The notes under the pieces are model-generated. The model had not been told where the DNA came from, ran no database searches, and saw nothing but the letters and a program-made list of their open reading frames with translations. A stretch of DNA of 36,497 bases from Flavobacterium sp. (lineage in GTDB: Bacteria; Bacteroidota; Bacteroidia; Flavobacteriales; Flavobacteriaceae): assembly GCA_018883065.1 (NCBI GenBank), contig VEQT01000024.1, positions 1 to 36,497 on the forward strand, read 5' to 3'. Of the stretch, positions 23,606 through 32,519 are shown one piece after another. Position 1 is the stretch's first letter. Each line of letters opens with the position of its first letter. A program made the translations under genes and the position numbers.

Positions 23606-24129
23606 GAGTCAATTTTTTCGGCGTAAATGATGTAATAGCGGTTGGTAAAATAACGGAGAAGTGGACGTAATCCTATTTTTTTTACCGGATGGGTAAATTG
23701 CTCACGCGCCATAATTTTCCATCCTGTTTTTTCGAGTAGCCAATCCAATTGCCAATCTTCAAATTCGTGGTAGTGTCGATCCCATTTGTCGGTTTTGCTG
23801 CGATAGGCTGACGAAAACCACAAACGCATCGGAATTGAAATGAGTATTTTTTTTGCCTCTATGGATTGCAATATGGTAAACGGATTGAGCAAATGTTCAA
23901 AAATTTCAAAGGCAGTCACTACCTCGGCCTTGCTCTGTTGTAAAGCAGTTTGATCAAAATCTAGGTCTTCACCCGAGGTGTTTTGTACGGTATATCCTTC
24001 GTTGCGCATTATTTTTGAAAACGGATTATCTACACCCAAATCCAAAATGGTTTCGTTTTGTGAAATGTGCTGTTTTAAAAAGGTTAAGGTGCGTTGAAAG
24101 CGCTTGCTGGGATAGGTGTTTTCGTACAT
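23602..24129 (-). CDS. SAM-dependent methyltransferase (class I-like, short)
   Basis: 175 residues, short for a class I methyltransferase. 'ETILDLGVDNPFSKIM' (26-41) is motif I (hhDxG), 'GEDLDFDQ' follows as an acidic loop, and 'VVTAFEIFEHLLNPFTILQ' corresponds to motif III/IV with Glu-His. The N-terminal 'YENTYPSKRFQRTLTFLKQ' is typical of small methyltransferases in Bacteroidota polysaccharide loci. The substrate is unknown. A -7-like TATATTTA (24154-24161, minus strand) is 24 bases ahead. Confidence 0.75.
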   Translation of the reverse strand: MYENTYPSKRFQRTLTFLKQHISQNETILDLGVDNPFSKIMRNEGYTVQNTSGEDLDFDQTALQQSKAEVVTAFEIFEHLLNPFTILQSIEAKKILISIPMRLWFSSAYRSKTDKWDRHYHEFEDWQLDWLLEKTGWKIMAREQFTHPVKKIGLRPLLRYFTNRYYIIYAEKIDS

Positions 24130-24198
24130 GAGTTAGGCGGTTGAATCGAGCGGTAAATATACAAAGAAAACTAGTTTCGCTTTTAGAAAATCAAAACC

Positions 24199-25257
24199 TT
24201 AATGTTTGTATACAAAGGCGTTGATGTTCATCCCAGCACCAACCGAGGCAAAGAGTAAAATGTCGCCTTTGTGTATCGATTGACCTTCAATTTTTCCCTG
24301 TAATAACAAATCATACAGCGTAGGAATGGTAGCCACACTGCTGTTGCCCAAAAACGAAATACTCATGGGCATAATGCCATCGGGCGTAGCTTCGTTGTAT
24401 AATTTATAAAAGCGATTCACAATGGCTTCATCCATTTTTTCGTTGGCCTGGTGAATCAGTATTTTTTTGATGTCTTTGATATCAATTCCCGATTTGTCTA
24501 CACATTCTTTCATGGCTTGCGGCACTCTACTCAAGGCAAATTCATAAATTTTTCGACCGTGCATTTTAATGTAGCGTACATTGGGGTCTAAGTTCATGTT
24601 GAATGAGTTGCCAAAATACAAATAATTGGCTTCATCACTCGCATAGGTTGCGCTCTCGTATGACAATAAACCATCTTGATCTAGACAGCATTCAAGCACA
24701 GCAGCGCCTGCGCCGTCGGCATAAATCATGCTGTCGCGGTCGTGAATGTCAACTACTCGTGAAAGCGTTTCGGCGCCAATTACCAAACATTTTTTAGCCA
24801 TTCCCGATTTAATGAGAGCATTGGCTTGCAATACCCCTTCAATCCAACCCGGACAACCAAACAAGATGTCATAGGCAACACATTTGGGATTCTGAATTTT
24901 TAAATTGTGTTTTACGCGTGTGGCTAAGCTGGGTAAAATATCCGATTGAATGGCGTGTGGTTTTACGTCCCCAAAATTGTGGGCCACAATAATGTAATCT
25001 AACGTTTCTGGATCAATTTTGGCGTTTTCTATTGCCTTTTGGGCAGCAAAAAAAGCCAAATCAGAGGAACATAAATCAGCAGCAGCATAACGGCGTTCGC
25101 CAATACCGGTGATGTTTTTAAATTTCCCAATCACCACTTCGTTAGAATAGGCAAAAGTAGAGCCGTCTTCATTAAAAAAAGTGTGATGATTGAAATCGGT
25201 ATTTTTTACTACTTGGGTGGGAATATAACTTCCGATGCCGGTTATCTTGATGTTCAT
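24199..25257 (-). CDS. FabH-like 3-oxoacyl-ACP synthase III family protein
   Basis: 352 residues, within the range of the KAS III family. The catalytic triad can be placed: Cys135 ('FGCPGW'), His269 ('LIHQAN') and Asn305 ('SFLGNSS'). 'GIGERRYA' and 'YADGAGAAVLE' are further family blocks. KAS III condenses an acyl-CoA with malonyl-ACP to start fatty acid synthesis. This one could be the housekeeping FabH or one of the extra ketosynthases used for branched or special lipids; a second copy would be needed to tell. The gene is 69 bases from the methyltransferase and may be a separate unit. Confidence 0.88.
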   Translation of the reverse strand: MNIKITGIGSYIPTQVVKNTDFNHHTFFNEDGSTFAYSNEVVIGKFKNITGIGERRYAAADLCSSDLAFFAAQKAIENAKIDPETLDYIIVAHNFGDVKPHAIQSDILPSLATRVKHNLKIQNPKCVAYDILFGCPGWIEGVLQANALIKSGMAKKCLVIGAETLSRVVDIHDRDSMIYADGAGAAVLECCLDQDGLLSYESATYASDEANYLYFGNSFNMNLDPNVRYIKMHGRKIYEFALSRVPQAMKECVDKSGIDIKDIKKILIHQANEKMDEAIVNRFYKLYNEATPDGIMPMSISFLGNSSVATIPTLYDLLLQGKIEGQSIHKGDILLFASVGAGMNINAFVYKH

Positions 25258-25379
25258 TTGTAAGGCGAATGTTAACCGAATTTAGCAATTAAATTGTAAA
25301 GCAGTTATAGAAAAGAAGATTTTTGATTTATTATTGCGAATTGCGTTATAATCAATCCAACTTGCTGCGTATTATGTAA

Positions 25380-25760
25380 TTATTTGTTGTTTTCCTGCTT
25401 AATTTTTATTTGCATTACCGTAGATAAATTTAAAGCTTGCGTTTTCATCCGTTCGCAGTTAAATCCAGCAAAATGAGCATCGATGGCCGCATTAAAATGG
25501 CCTAACCAAATCTGAAACAATTCGGGTGTCAAGGCCGACTTGTGGTGTATATCCAAATGAATTTGGGTAAGGTTGTTATAATAAACGCCAGTGCCCAAAA
25601 GCGCTTGCGACCAAAACGTAACCAAAATGGGCAAATGTTCCTCCAATTGAATTTTTACAACTTCGGTAAATATGTAACTGATGCTCGAATCAGCTAGTAA
25701 GTAGTCATAAAAAGTGGATACAATTTTATGAATGTCTTCAGTGGTTTCAAGGTCTTTCAT
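25380..25760 (-). CDS. Group III truncated haemoglobin
   Basis: 126 residues. The pattern 'FYDYLLADSSISYIF' (B/C helix; Tyr18 or Tyr20 as B10-type), 'EEHLPILVTFW' (E helix and CD region), and 'LTPELFQIWLGHF' (G helix with Trp85) fits TrHb group III. The proximal His (F8) is most likely among His68, His72 and His73 in 'IHLDIHHKSAL'. Family members bind O2, NO or cyanide; a role in nitric oxide or oxygen handling is likely but not certain. The gene begins 12 bases after a hairpin that serves gcvP as terminator. Confidence 0.85.
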   Translation of the reverse strand: MKDLETTEDIHKIVSTFYDYLLADSSISYIFTEVVKIQLEEHLPILVTFWSQALLGTGVYYNNLTQIHLDIHHKSALTPELFQIWLGHFNAAIDAHFAGFNCERMKTQALNLSTVMQIKIKQENNK

Positions 25761-25771
25761 GGGTTGAAAAT

Positions 25772-25800
25772 AAAAGCCCTCTAGATTACTAAAGGGCTTT
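25772..25800 (-). terminator. Terminator after gcvP, in the leader of the haemoglobin gene
   Basis: AAAGCCCT and AGGGCTTT pair on either side of a loop of about 13 bases; on the minus strand the hairpin is followed by a T-rich run. It lies five bases after the gcvP stop and 12 bases before the ATG at 25760, so no promoter fits between them. Confidence 0.6.
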
Positions 25801-25805
25801 CTTTA

Positions 25806-28649
25806 TTAGATATAGGCTTCAATTGGCGCACAAGAGCAAACCAAGTTTCGGTCGCCATAGGCATCGTCAGCACGGCGTACTGTTGGCCAAAATTTGTTTA
25901 ATTTAATGTAATCCAACGGAAATGCAGCTGTTTCTCTGGAGTACGGAAAATCCCAGGTTTCAGCGGTCAACATGCCTAAAGTGTGTGGCGCATTTTTGAG
26001 CACATTGTTCGGGTTTTCGGCAGTTGCGGCTTCAATTTCTTTTCGTATAGAAATCATGGCATCACAAAAACGATCTAATTCGGCCAAGTCCTCACTTTCG
26101 GTGGGCTCAATCATCAAGGTTCCAGCAACTGGGAATGAAACTGTTGGGGCATGAAAACCATAATCCATCAAACGTTTGGCAATGTCGGTTACTTCGATTC
26201 CTTTTTGTTTAAACGGACGGCACTCCAAAATCATTTCGTGTGCGGCACGTCCCATTTCGCCAGAATACAAGGTGTCGTAATGGCCTTTCAACCGTTCTTT
26301 GATGTAATTGGCATTTAAGATGGCATAACGGGTCGCGTCGGTAAGTCCTTCGGCGCCTAGCATACTAATGTAGCCATACGAAATTAAACAAGCCAAAGCC
26401 GATCCCCAAGGTGCAGCTGATATAGCTGTAATTGCAGCCGTTCCTCCAGTAGGAATTATTGGATTTGAAGGCAAAAAAGGAACCAGTTGTGGCGCCACAC
26501 AAATTGGGCCTACGCCAGGTCCGCCGCCGCCGTGTGGAATAGCGAAGGTTTTATGTAAATTGAGGTGACACACATCAGCTCCAATTGTTGCCGGATTGGT
26601 TAATCCGACCTGGGCATTCATGTTGGCGCCATCCATATAGACTTGGCCCCCGTTGTCGTGAATAATTTGAGTGATTTCGCGAATGGCACTTTCGAAAACT
26701 CCATGAGTAGAAGGATAGGTTACCATTAAGCAGGATAAGTTGTCTTTGTGCAAAATAGCTTTCTCCCGCAAATCTTCTACATCAATATTTCCGTTTTCAA
26801 GTGTTTTGGTTACCACTACTTGCATACCTGCCATAGCCGCTGAAGCCGGATTGGTTCCGTGTGCCGACGAAGGGATTAAAGCAATATTTCTATGGTGATC
26901 TCCGCGTGATTGGTGGTAGGCACGAATCACCATAAGTCCGGCATATTCGCCTTGTGCACCCGAATTGGGTTGCAAGGTTGTACCGGCAAAACCAGTTACG
27001 GTATTGAGTTGCATTTCTAATTTACGCAACATTTTTTGATAGCCTTGTGCCTGATCAATTGGGGCAAAGGGATGAATGTTGTTCCAATTGGGGCTACTCA
27101 ACGGAATCATTTCGGCTGCAGCATTCAGTTTCATGGTGCACGAACCAAGTGAGATCATCGAGTGGTTCAAAGCCAAATCTTTGCGCTCGAGCATTTTAAT
27201 GTAACGCATCAAGGCCGATTCCGAGTGATAGGAATTGAATACCTCATGTTGTAAAAAGGCCGATTTTCTTTTAAGATTAGCAGGAATTGCAATTGAATCT
27301 TCCAATTCTTTTATTTCAACAAAGCTGCTCGAAGTGGCTTGAGCAAATACGGCACAAATGGCATTCAAATCAGCTAGGTTGGTTGTCTCATTAAGAGAAA
27401 TAGAAATGGTATTGTCGTTGATGTAATAGAGGTTGATTTGTTGGGCTTCGGCAATTGCTTTTACTTTTGAAGCATTGGCAGAAACTATAAGTGTGTCAAA
27501 GTAGTGGGTATTATGTTGTTTGATGCCCATTTGTTGTAAGGCTTTGGCCAAACTCACTGCCGAGGCGTGTACTTTTTGGGCAATGTATCGTAAACCATTT
27601 GGGCCATGGTATACGGCATACATTCCGGCCATTACTGACAATAAAACTTGTGCAGTACAGATATTCGATGTCGCTTTGTCGCGTTTGATGTGTTGCTCGC
27701 GCGTTTGCAAAGCCATACGCAACGCACGGTTACCATCGGTGTCAACGGTTACGCCAATAATACGTCCGGGCATGCTGCGTTTGTATTCGTCTTTCGATGC
27801 AAAATAAGCGGCATGTGGTCCACCGTAACCCAAGGGAATTCCAAAACGTTGGGTAGTTCCGTATACCACATCTGCACCCATTTCGCCGGGAGGCGTAAGG
27901 GAAACCAAACTTAAAATATCGGCGCCTACGGCCACTTTAATTTCATTGGCGTGGGCTTTGGTAATAAAATCAGTGAAGTCAGTGATTTGCCCGTGTTTTC
28001 CCGGATATTGTAAAATGGCGGCATAATAATCAGCCGAGAAATCAAAAGTTTCGTGACTGCCAATAACCAATTCTACCCCGATTGGTGTAGATCGTGTTTG
28101 CAAAACCGAGAGTGTTTGTGGTAAAATATCATCCGATACAAATAATTTGCAGACGTTGTTTTTCTTTTGATCGCGTGAGCGCACATCATATAACAAAGCC
28201 ATGGCTTCGGCAGCTGCAGTAGCTTCATCCAAAAGAGAGGCATTGGCAATTTCCATGCCTGTTAATTCAATTACCATGGTTTGAAAGTTCAAAATGGCTT
28301 CCAAACGCCCTTGGGCAATTTCGGCTTGATAAGGCGTATAGGCGGTATACCAACCTGGATTTTCTAGGATATTTCGTTGAATTACGGCAGGAACAATGGC
28401 TTGATTGTAGCCCAATCCAATATAAGATTTGAATAGTTTATTTTCTAGCCCCAACTGGTGAATGTGTTGACTAAACGCATATTCAGTCATCGGTTCGTCC
28501 AGATCTAATGCTGATTTGAGTCGAATGTCATCAGGAATAGTTTCGGTAATCAGTTGATCTAAAGAAGCCGCGCCAATGGTTTGTAACATGGGTTGTAAAT
28601 CAGCTTCTCTTGGGCCGATGTGGCGTAAAGCAAATGCATCTGTTTTCAT
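25806..28649 (-). CDS. gcvP: Glycine dehydrogenase (decarboxylating), P protein of the glycine cleavage system
   Basis: The pyridoxal-phosphate enzyme that decarboxylates glycine and passes the aminomethyl group to the lipoyl H protein. The ATG at 28649 ([15 protein letters not shown]) is preferred over 28709, whose extra 20 residues look like leader sequence; it gives 947 residues, close to the 950-960 usual for fused P protein. The PLP lysine is near residue 700 in '[19 protein letters not shown]'. 'FVWxxG'-type features are not needed; other blocks are '[17 protein letters not shown]' near the start and '[16 protein letters not shown]'. No gcvT or gcvH is adjacent. The haemoglobin gene follows on the same strand after a hairpin. 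Confidence 0.96.
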   Translation of the reverse strand: MKTDAFALRHIGPREADLQPMLQTIGAASLDQLITETIPDDIRLKSALDLDEPMTEYAFSQHIHQLGLENKLFKSYIGLGYNQAIVPAVIQRNILENPGWYTAYTPYQAEIAQGRLEAILNFQTMVIELTGMEIANASLLDEATAAAEAMALLYDVRSRDQKKNNVCKLFVSDDILPQTLSVLQTRSTPIGVELVIGSHETFDFSADYYAAILQYPGKHGQITDFTDFITKAHANEIKVAVGADILSLVSLTPPGEMGADVVYGTTQRFGIPLGYGGPHAAYFASKDEYKRSMPGRIIGVTVDTDGNRALRMALQTREQHIKRDKATSNICTAQVLLSVMAGMYAVYHGPNGLRYIAQKVHASAVSLAKALQQMGIKQHNTHYFDTLIVSANASKVKAIAEAQQINLYYINDNTISISLNETTNLADLNAICAVFAQATSSSFVEIKELEDSIAIPANLKRKSAFLQHEVFNSYHSESALMRYIKMLERKDLALNHSMISLGSCTMKLNAAAEMIPLSSPNWNNIHPFAPIDQAQGYQKMLRKLEMQLNTVTGFAGTTLQPNSGAQGEYAGLMVIRAYHQSRGDHHRNIALIPSSAHGTNPASAAMAGMQVVVTKTLENGNIDVEDLREKAILHKDNLSCLMVTYPSTHGVFESAIREITQIIHDNGGQVYMDGANMNAQVGLTNPATIGADVCHLNLHKTFAIPHGGGGPGVGPICVAPQLVPFLPSNPIIPTGGTAAITAISAAPWGSALACLISYGYISMLGAEGLTDATRYAILNANYIKERLKGHYDTLYSGEMGRAAHEMILECRPFKQKGIEVTDIAKRLMDYGFHAPTVSFPVAGTLMIEPTESEDLAELDRFCDAMISIRKEIEAATAENPNNVLKNAPHTLGMLTAETWDFPYSRETAAFPLDYIKLNKFWPTVRRADDAYGDRNLVCSCAPIEAYI

Positions 28650-28687
28650 ATTTGCAAAAAAAATTGGGATGTTTTTATAAGGTTGCA

Positions 28688-28695
28688 CAAAAATA
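28688..28695 (-). promoter_or_regulatory. -7 box (TATTTTTG) upstream of gcvP
   Basis: An exact TAnnTTTG match on the minus strand, 38 bases before the ATG at 28649; this supports the shorter start. The nearest TTTG upstream is too close (11 bases) to be a normal -33 element. Confidence 0.3.
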
Positions 28696-28780
28696 GGGTT
28701 TATTCTCAAAGCCGGTCGCCGATTTGGGCCTGATTTTTAGGAATTTTTCAACTAAAACAGCATTTTATTAACAGGTTGAT

Positions 28781-28788
28781 TACTTTTG
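28781..28788 (+). promoter_or_regulatory. -7 box (TACTTTTG) directly before the UbiA-like gene
   Basis: An exact TAnnTTTG match that ends only four bases before the ATG at 28793. If used, transcription would begin at about the A of the ATG. No clear -33 TTTG is seen. Confidence 0.4.
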
Positions 28789-28792
28789 GTGC

Positions 28793-29563
28793 ATGCGTAT
28801 TTTTCGGTATCTTTTTGATTTTTATATCCAATCCTCCTTTCATGTCGGACTAGCCGTTTTGGCTTTGTTGCATTGCAGCGTGTTACAGCTCCAAATCAAT
28901 GTTCAGTTTCCGGTTTCATTGGCTGTTTTTTGCGGTACAGTCTTGGGCTATAATTTTCTAAAATATGCAGAGCTAGTTTATTTGGGTAAAGCGAATTCGA
29001 CCTGGCATTGGGCTATTGGATTTTGCACTGCCTTGGCCGCACTTTGTTTTGTGATCGCCTTATTTCAGTTGACTGCCTCACAACAATTGGTTTTTTTGAG
29101 TTCGGGATTGTTTGTTGTGGGATATCCACTGTTGCGTCGCTTCGGTTGGTTTAAGCTGTTTTTTGTGAGTGCAGCAGTAACCCATATTACGGTGTTTATT
29201 CCGCTAGTTTTAGAAATGCAGGTAGATAATACACTGATTAATATACTTATTCAACGCTTTTTCTTGTTGAGCAGTTTACTCATTCCCTTTGAGATTTGGG
29301 ATAGCCAATTTGACGGAGCACATATGCAAACCTTACCCCAACGATTAGGCATTCAAAAAACCAAATATCTGGGATACAGTTTGTTGATTCCTGTTATTGC
29401 CTTAATGGGGCGGCAAGCTGATTATCAATTGGCCACATTAGTGGTTGTTGCCTTGGCGGCGCTCTCGATTTATTTTACTTCACTACAGCGCTCTAACTAT
29501 TACACGTCCTTTTGGGTAGAGAGTGTGCCAATTGTGTGGTGGTTGGTTTTGTACTTTTGTTGA
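28793..29563 (+). CDS. UbiA-like multi-span membrane protein
   Basis: 256 residues with about seven or eight membrane helices. The second Asp-rich region is recognisable as 'FEIWDSQFDGAHMQTLPQRLG', which parallels the 'D..D...G..T(L/I)(P/A)..LG' motif of UbiA prenyltransferases. The first motif (NxxxDxxxD) is replaced by 'YNFLKYAELVYL', which keeps Asn but lacks the first Asp. It may be a UbiA fold that has lost or changed prenyltransferase activity. The start is taken as the ATG at 28793, right behind a -7 box. It converges on the M3 peptidase gene. Confidence 0.7.
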   Translation: MRIFRYLFDFYIQSSFHVGLAVLALLHCSVLQLQINVQFPVSLAVFCGTVLGYNFLKYAELVYLGKANSTWHWAIGFCTALAALCFVIALFQLTASQQLVFLSSGLFVVGYPLLRRFGWFKLFFVSAAVTHITVFIPLVLEMQVDNTLINILIQRFFLLSSLLIPFEIWDSQFDGAHMQTLPQRLGIQKTKYLGYSLLIPVIALMGRQADYQLATLVVVALAALSIYFTSLQRSNYYTSFWVESVPIVWWLVLYFC

Positions 29564-29649
29564 TTTAGTTTTAAGTTTCACGTTTACAATTAGTCCGCTT
29601 CCGCTATAGTTCTTGACTTACAACTTATCATAGTTTACTAATTCAAACA

Positions 29650-29725
29650 ACCTGAAACCTGAAACCTGACTCGAGTCCCGGCGCTTCGGGACGAACAGAT
29701 GGAGCACAGCGGAATAAACCTGAAA
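29650..29725. repeat. 'acctgaa' tandem tract interrupted by a palindromic element
   Basis: Three units of acctgaa (29650-29669) are followed by a GC-richer stretch with a hairpin GTCCCG-gcgctt-CGGGAC (29675-29692) and 'gaacagatggagcacagcgg', after which 'aaacctgaaac' resumes (29716-29726). The impression is of a small palindromic element lying in a simple-repeat tract. It sits between convergent genes and could terminate both. Confidence 0.45.
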
Positions 29726-29730
29726 CAAAC

Positions 29731-31755
29731 CTAAACCAACCCCGCTCTTCTCAACAAGGCCTCCGGCTGAGGTTCTTGCCCGCGGAAGCGTTTGTATAAA
29801 GTCATCGGGGCTTCGGTGCCACCTTTTGACAAAACATGTTCCTTAAATTTTGAAGCTACTTCGGTATTAAAAATTCCTTTTTCCTGAAAATAAGCAAAGG
29901 CATCGGCGTCTAACACTTCGGCCCATTTGTAGCTGTAATATCCCGATGAGTAGCCGCCTTGAAATATATGCGAAAATGACACGCTCATGCAATTTTCGGC
30001 CACGTCAGGAAACAAAGCCGTTTCGTCCATGGCTGCTTTTTCAAACGCTTTTACATCAGTGATTTCCTGGGCTTTGGCGTGATAAGCCATATCCAATAAG
30101 CCAAAGCTCAGTTGGCGTAAGGTGGCCATGCCTTCCATAAAACTGGCACTTTCTTTTATTTTATTGACATACTCTTGCGGAATTATTTCGCCAGTTTTGT
30201 AATGTTTGGCAAATAAGGCCAATGCTTCTGGTTCATAACACCAGTTTTCCATGACTTGGCTAGGCAATTCTACAAAATCCCAAAATACCGAAGTGCCGGA
30301 TAGGCTTGGGTAGGTGGTGTTTGCCAACATGCCATGTAGGGCGTGGCCAAATTCGTGAAATAGTGTAGTTACCTCATTAAAAGTGAGTAAGGACGGTTTG
30401 GTTTCAGTGGGCGGTGTAAAGTTGCACACAATCGAAACATGTGGACGTTCATGTTTACCTTTAAATTGGTATTGCGGTTTGTAGGAGGTCATCCATGCTC
30501 CATTGCGTTTGCCTTTACGCGGAAAAAAATCAGTATAAAAAAGGGCAACCAAATTTTGATCTGCATCAACAACTTCAAAGGTTTGCACATCGGCGTGGTA
30601 TTTATCTACCGTATGAATTTCGCGAAACGTGATTCCAAATAATTTTTCGGCAATGGTAAATGCACCGTGCAACACATTGTCCAATTTGAAATAAGGCTTT
30701 AGTACTTCGTCGTCAACCGAAAATAATTTTTGTTTCAATTTTTCGCTGTAATAGGCGCTGTCCCATTTTTCAAATGTCGTGATGCCGTCCAATTCTTGGG
30801 CAAAAGCGTATAATTGCGTAAAATCGCGTTGGGCAGCCGGTTTGGCTTTGGCCAATAAATCCTGTAAAAAAGTTTGCACTTTCTCGGGTGATTGCGCCAT
30901 GCGCTCTTCGAGTACAAATTGCGCATGCGAGTTGTATCCCAATAATTGTGCTCGTTGGTGTCTAAGGGATACAATTCGTTTCACCAATTCCTGGTTGTCA
31001 AATTCATTGCCTTGAAACGCTTTTTTACCGGCGGCAATTGCCAACTCTTTGCGCAGTTCACGGTTTTCTACATAAGTAACAAAAGGTAAATAACTTGGAA
31101 AATCTAAGGTAAAAATATAGCCATCTACACCTTTTGATTTAGCCAAAGCACTTGCCATTTCTTTGGCATCTTCTGGCAGTCCTTGCAAGTCTTCTTCGTT
31201 ACTAATGTGCAGTTGGTAGTTGTTGGTTTCGGCCAACACATGTTCGCCAAAAGTCAATTTGCATTTGGCCAATTCGGTGTCAATTTCACGCAATTTGGCT
31301 TTGTCAGCCTCAGATAATAAAGCGCCATTTCTAGCAAATCCTTTGAATTTTTTTTCAAGCAAAGTAGCTTGTTCGGCATTTAAATTCAGCTGATCACGTT
31401 GTTCGTAAACCACTTTTACACGCGCAAACAACTCCTCATTTAAGCTGATGTCGTTACTAAAAGCAGTGAGTAAGGGCGAAACCTCCTGCGCAATTTTTTG
31501 CATTTCGTCATTGGTTTCAGCCGAGTTCAAGTTGAAAAAAATACTCGACAAGCGATCCAAGGCTTGTCCCGAAAATTCAAGCGCTTCAATCGTGTTTTCA
31601 AAAGTTGGTGCGTCAGGATTTTGTGTAATGGTGTCAATCTCAGCGCGGGCTTTTTCGATGTTGATTTCGAAGGCCGGTTGGTAATCTTCATTTTTTATTT
31701 TCGAAAAAGGCGCTGAATTATAGGGGGTTTGAAAAACCTGAGTAAGTATGTTCAT
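29731..31755 (-). CDS. M3-family oligopeptidase / dipeptidyl carboxypeptidase
   Basis: 674 residues, the length of oligopeptidase A / Dcp enzymes. The thermolysin-type zinc motif HEFGH is at 467-471, within 'LFHEFGHALHGML'; the third ligand Glu follows in 'FVELPSQVMENW'. The M3 C-terminal blocks 'FSHIFQGGYSSGYYSYKWAE' and 'GGTEAPMTLYKRFRGQEP' are intact. There is no signal peptide, so it should degrade peptides in the cytosol, including signal peptide fragments and proteolysis products. The start at 31755 gives the expected N-terminal 'LTQVFQTPYNSAPFSKI'. The purE stop is 50 bases upstream. Confidence 0.94.
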   Translation of the reverse strand: MNILTQVFQTPYNSAPFSKIKNEDYQPAFEINIEKARAEIDTITQNPDAPTFENTIEALEFSGQALDRLSSIFFNLNSAETNDEMQKIAQEVSPLLTAFSNDISLNEELFARVKVVYEQRDQLNLNAEQATLLEKKFKGFARNGALLSEADKAKLREIDTELAKCKLTFGEHVLAETNNYQLHISNEEDLQGLPEDAKEMASALAKSKGVDGYIFTLDFPSYLPFVTYVENRELRKELAIAAGKKAFQGNEFDNQELVKRIVSLRHQRAQLLGYNSHAQFVLEERMAQSPEKVQTFLQDLLAKAKPAAQRDFTQLYAFAQELDGITTFEKWDSAYYSEKLKQKLFSVDDEVLKPYFKLDNVLHGAFTIAEKLFGITFREIHTVDKYHADVQTFEVVDADQNLVALFYTDFFPRKGKRNGAWMTSYKPQYQFKGKHERPHVSIVCNFTPPTETKPSLLTFNEVTTLFHEFGHALHGMLANTTYPSLSGTSVFWDFVELPSQVMENWCYEPEALALFAKHYKTGEIIPQEYVNKIKESASFMEGMATLRQLSFGLLDMAYHAKAQEITDVKAFEKAAMDETALFPDVAENCMSVSFSHIFQGGYSSGYYSYKWAEVLDADAFAYFQEKGIFNTEVASKFKEHVLSKGGTEAPMTLYKRFRGQEPQPEALLRRAGLV

Positions 31756-31805
31756 AGCAAAATTGGGCCCAAATGGACTTTAGATTATAAAGATGTAAAT
31801 TGAAA

Positions 31806-32288
31806 TTAGCGTTTTAATTCGGCCGAGGCTTGTAGTACAGCTGTTTTGAGGCCTTCTTTGTACAATACGATTTTGTCGAGCACACAAGTGTCATGGCAAC
31901 CAATAATTTGTGCAGCCAAGATACCCGCATTTTTGGCGCCGTTAAGGGCTACCGTAGCAACTGGTACACCGCCTGGCATTTGCAAGATAGATAAGATCGA
32001 ATCCCAGCCGTCAATCGAGTTGCTCGATTTTACAGGAACGCCAATTACAGGCAAGGGCGACATGGCGGCCACCATTCCGGGTAAATGAGCAGCGCCACCG
32101 GCTCCAGCGATAATTACCGAGATGCCTCGTAGGTGTGCATTTTGGCTAAACTCCACCAACTTTTCTGGTGTACGGTGCGCCGACACAATATCTACTTCGG
32201 TTTCAATATCAAACCCATCCAACATATCGATGGCTTCTTGCATTACGGGCAGGTCGCTTTTGCTTCCCATTACGATGGCTACTTTCAT
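31806..32288 (-). CDS. purE: N5-carboxyaminoimidazole ribonucleotide mutase, class I PurE
   Basis: It moves the carboxylate of N5-CAIR to C4 to give CAIR in purine synthesis, using the product of PurK. 160 residues are typical. 'GSKSDLPVM' (8-16) binds the phosphate, 'SAHRTPE' holds the catalytic His, and 'GAGGAAHLPGM' and 'PVPVKSS'-type loop (here 'GVPVKSSNSIDG') complete the site. The lack of a fused SAICAR domain and the presence of purK nearby mark it as class I. Its separation from purK by 231 bases is unusual for this pair. Confidence 0.95.
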   Translation of the reverse strand: MKVAIVMGSKSDLPVMQEAIDMLDGFDIETEVDIVSAHRTPEKLVEFSQNAHLRGISVIIAGAGGAAHLPGMVAAMSPLPVIGVPVKSSNSIDGWDSILSILQMPGGVPVATVALNGAKNAGILAAQIIGCHDTCVLDKIVLYKEGLKTAVLQASAELKR

Positions 32289-32519
32289 AAATAATTAATA
32301 ATTAAAAATTAATAATGAATATTTTTTGGCGTGTCCCTTTGGGTCGGGCTATCCGCTGTATCTTTTGTGCCAGAAAATTTTTTTTCAATCGTTTCCGGTT
32401 TGCACAAAAGGATGCCGCTGCTATCCCTCACGCAGTATAGGGTGAAAATCAAATACTAGGTTGTTAAAATCAATACCTAAGATTTCAATCCTTTAATCTT
32501 TCAATCTTTCAATCTTAAA
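32289..32519. repeat. Repeat-like DNA between purK and purE
   Basis: Three parts can be seen: an AT-rich 'aattaat' tract next to purE (about 32289-32317), a GC-richer section (about 32330-32445) with inverted arms CTTTTGTGC (32362-32370) and GCACAAAAG (32402-32410) around a 31-base loop and flanking 'atccgctgtatc' and 'gccgctgctatcc', and a 'tttcaatc' tandem tract next to purK (about 32483-32516). No ORF is present. I have a memory of similar inverted elements in other flavobacterial genomes, which I cannot check here. Confidence 0.5.
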
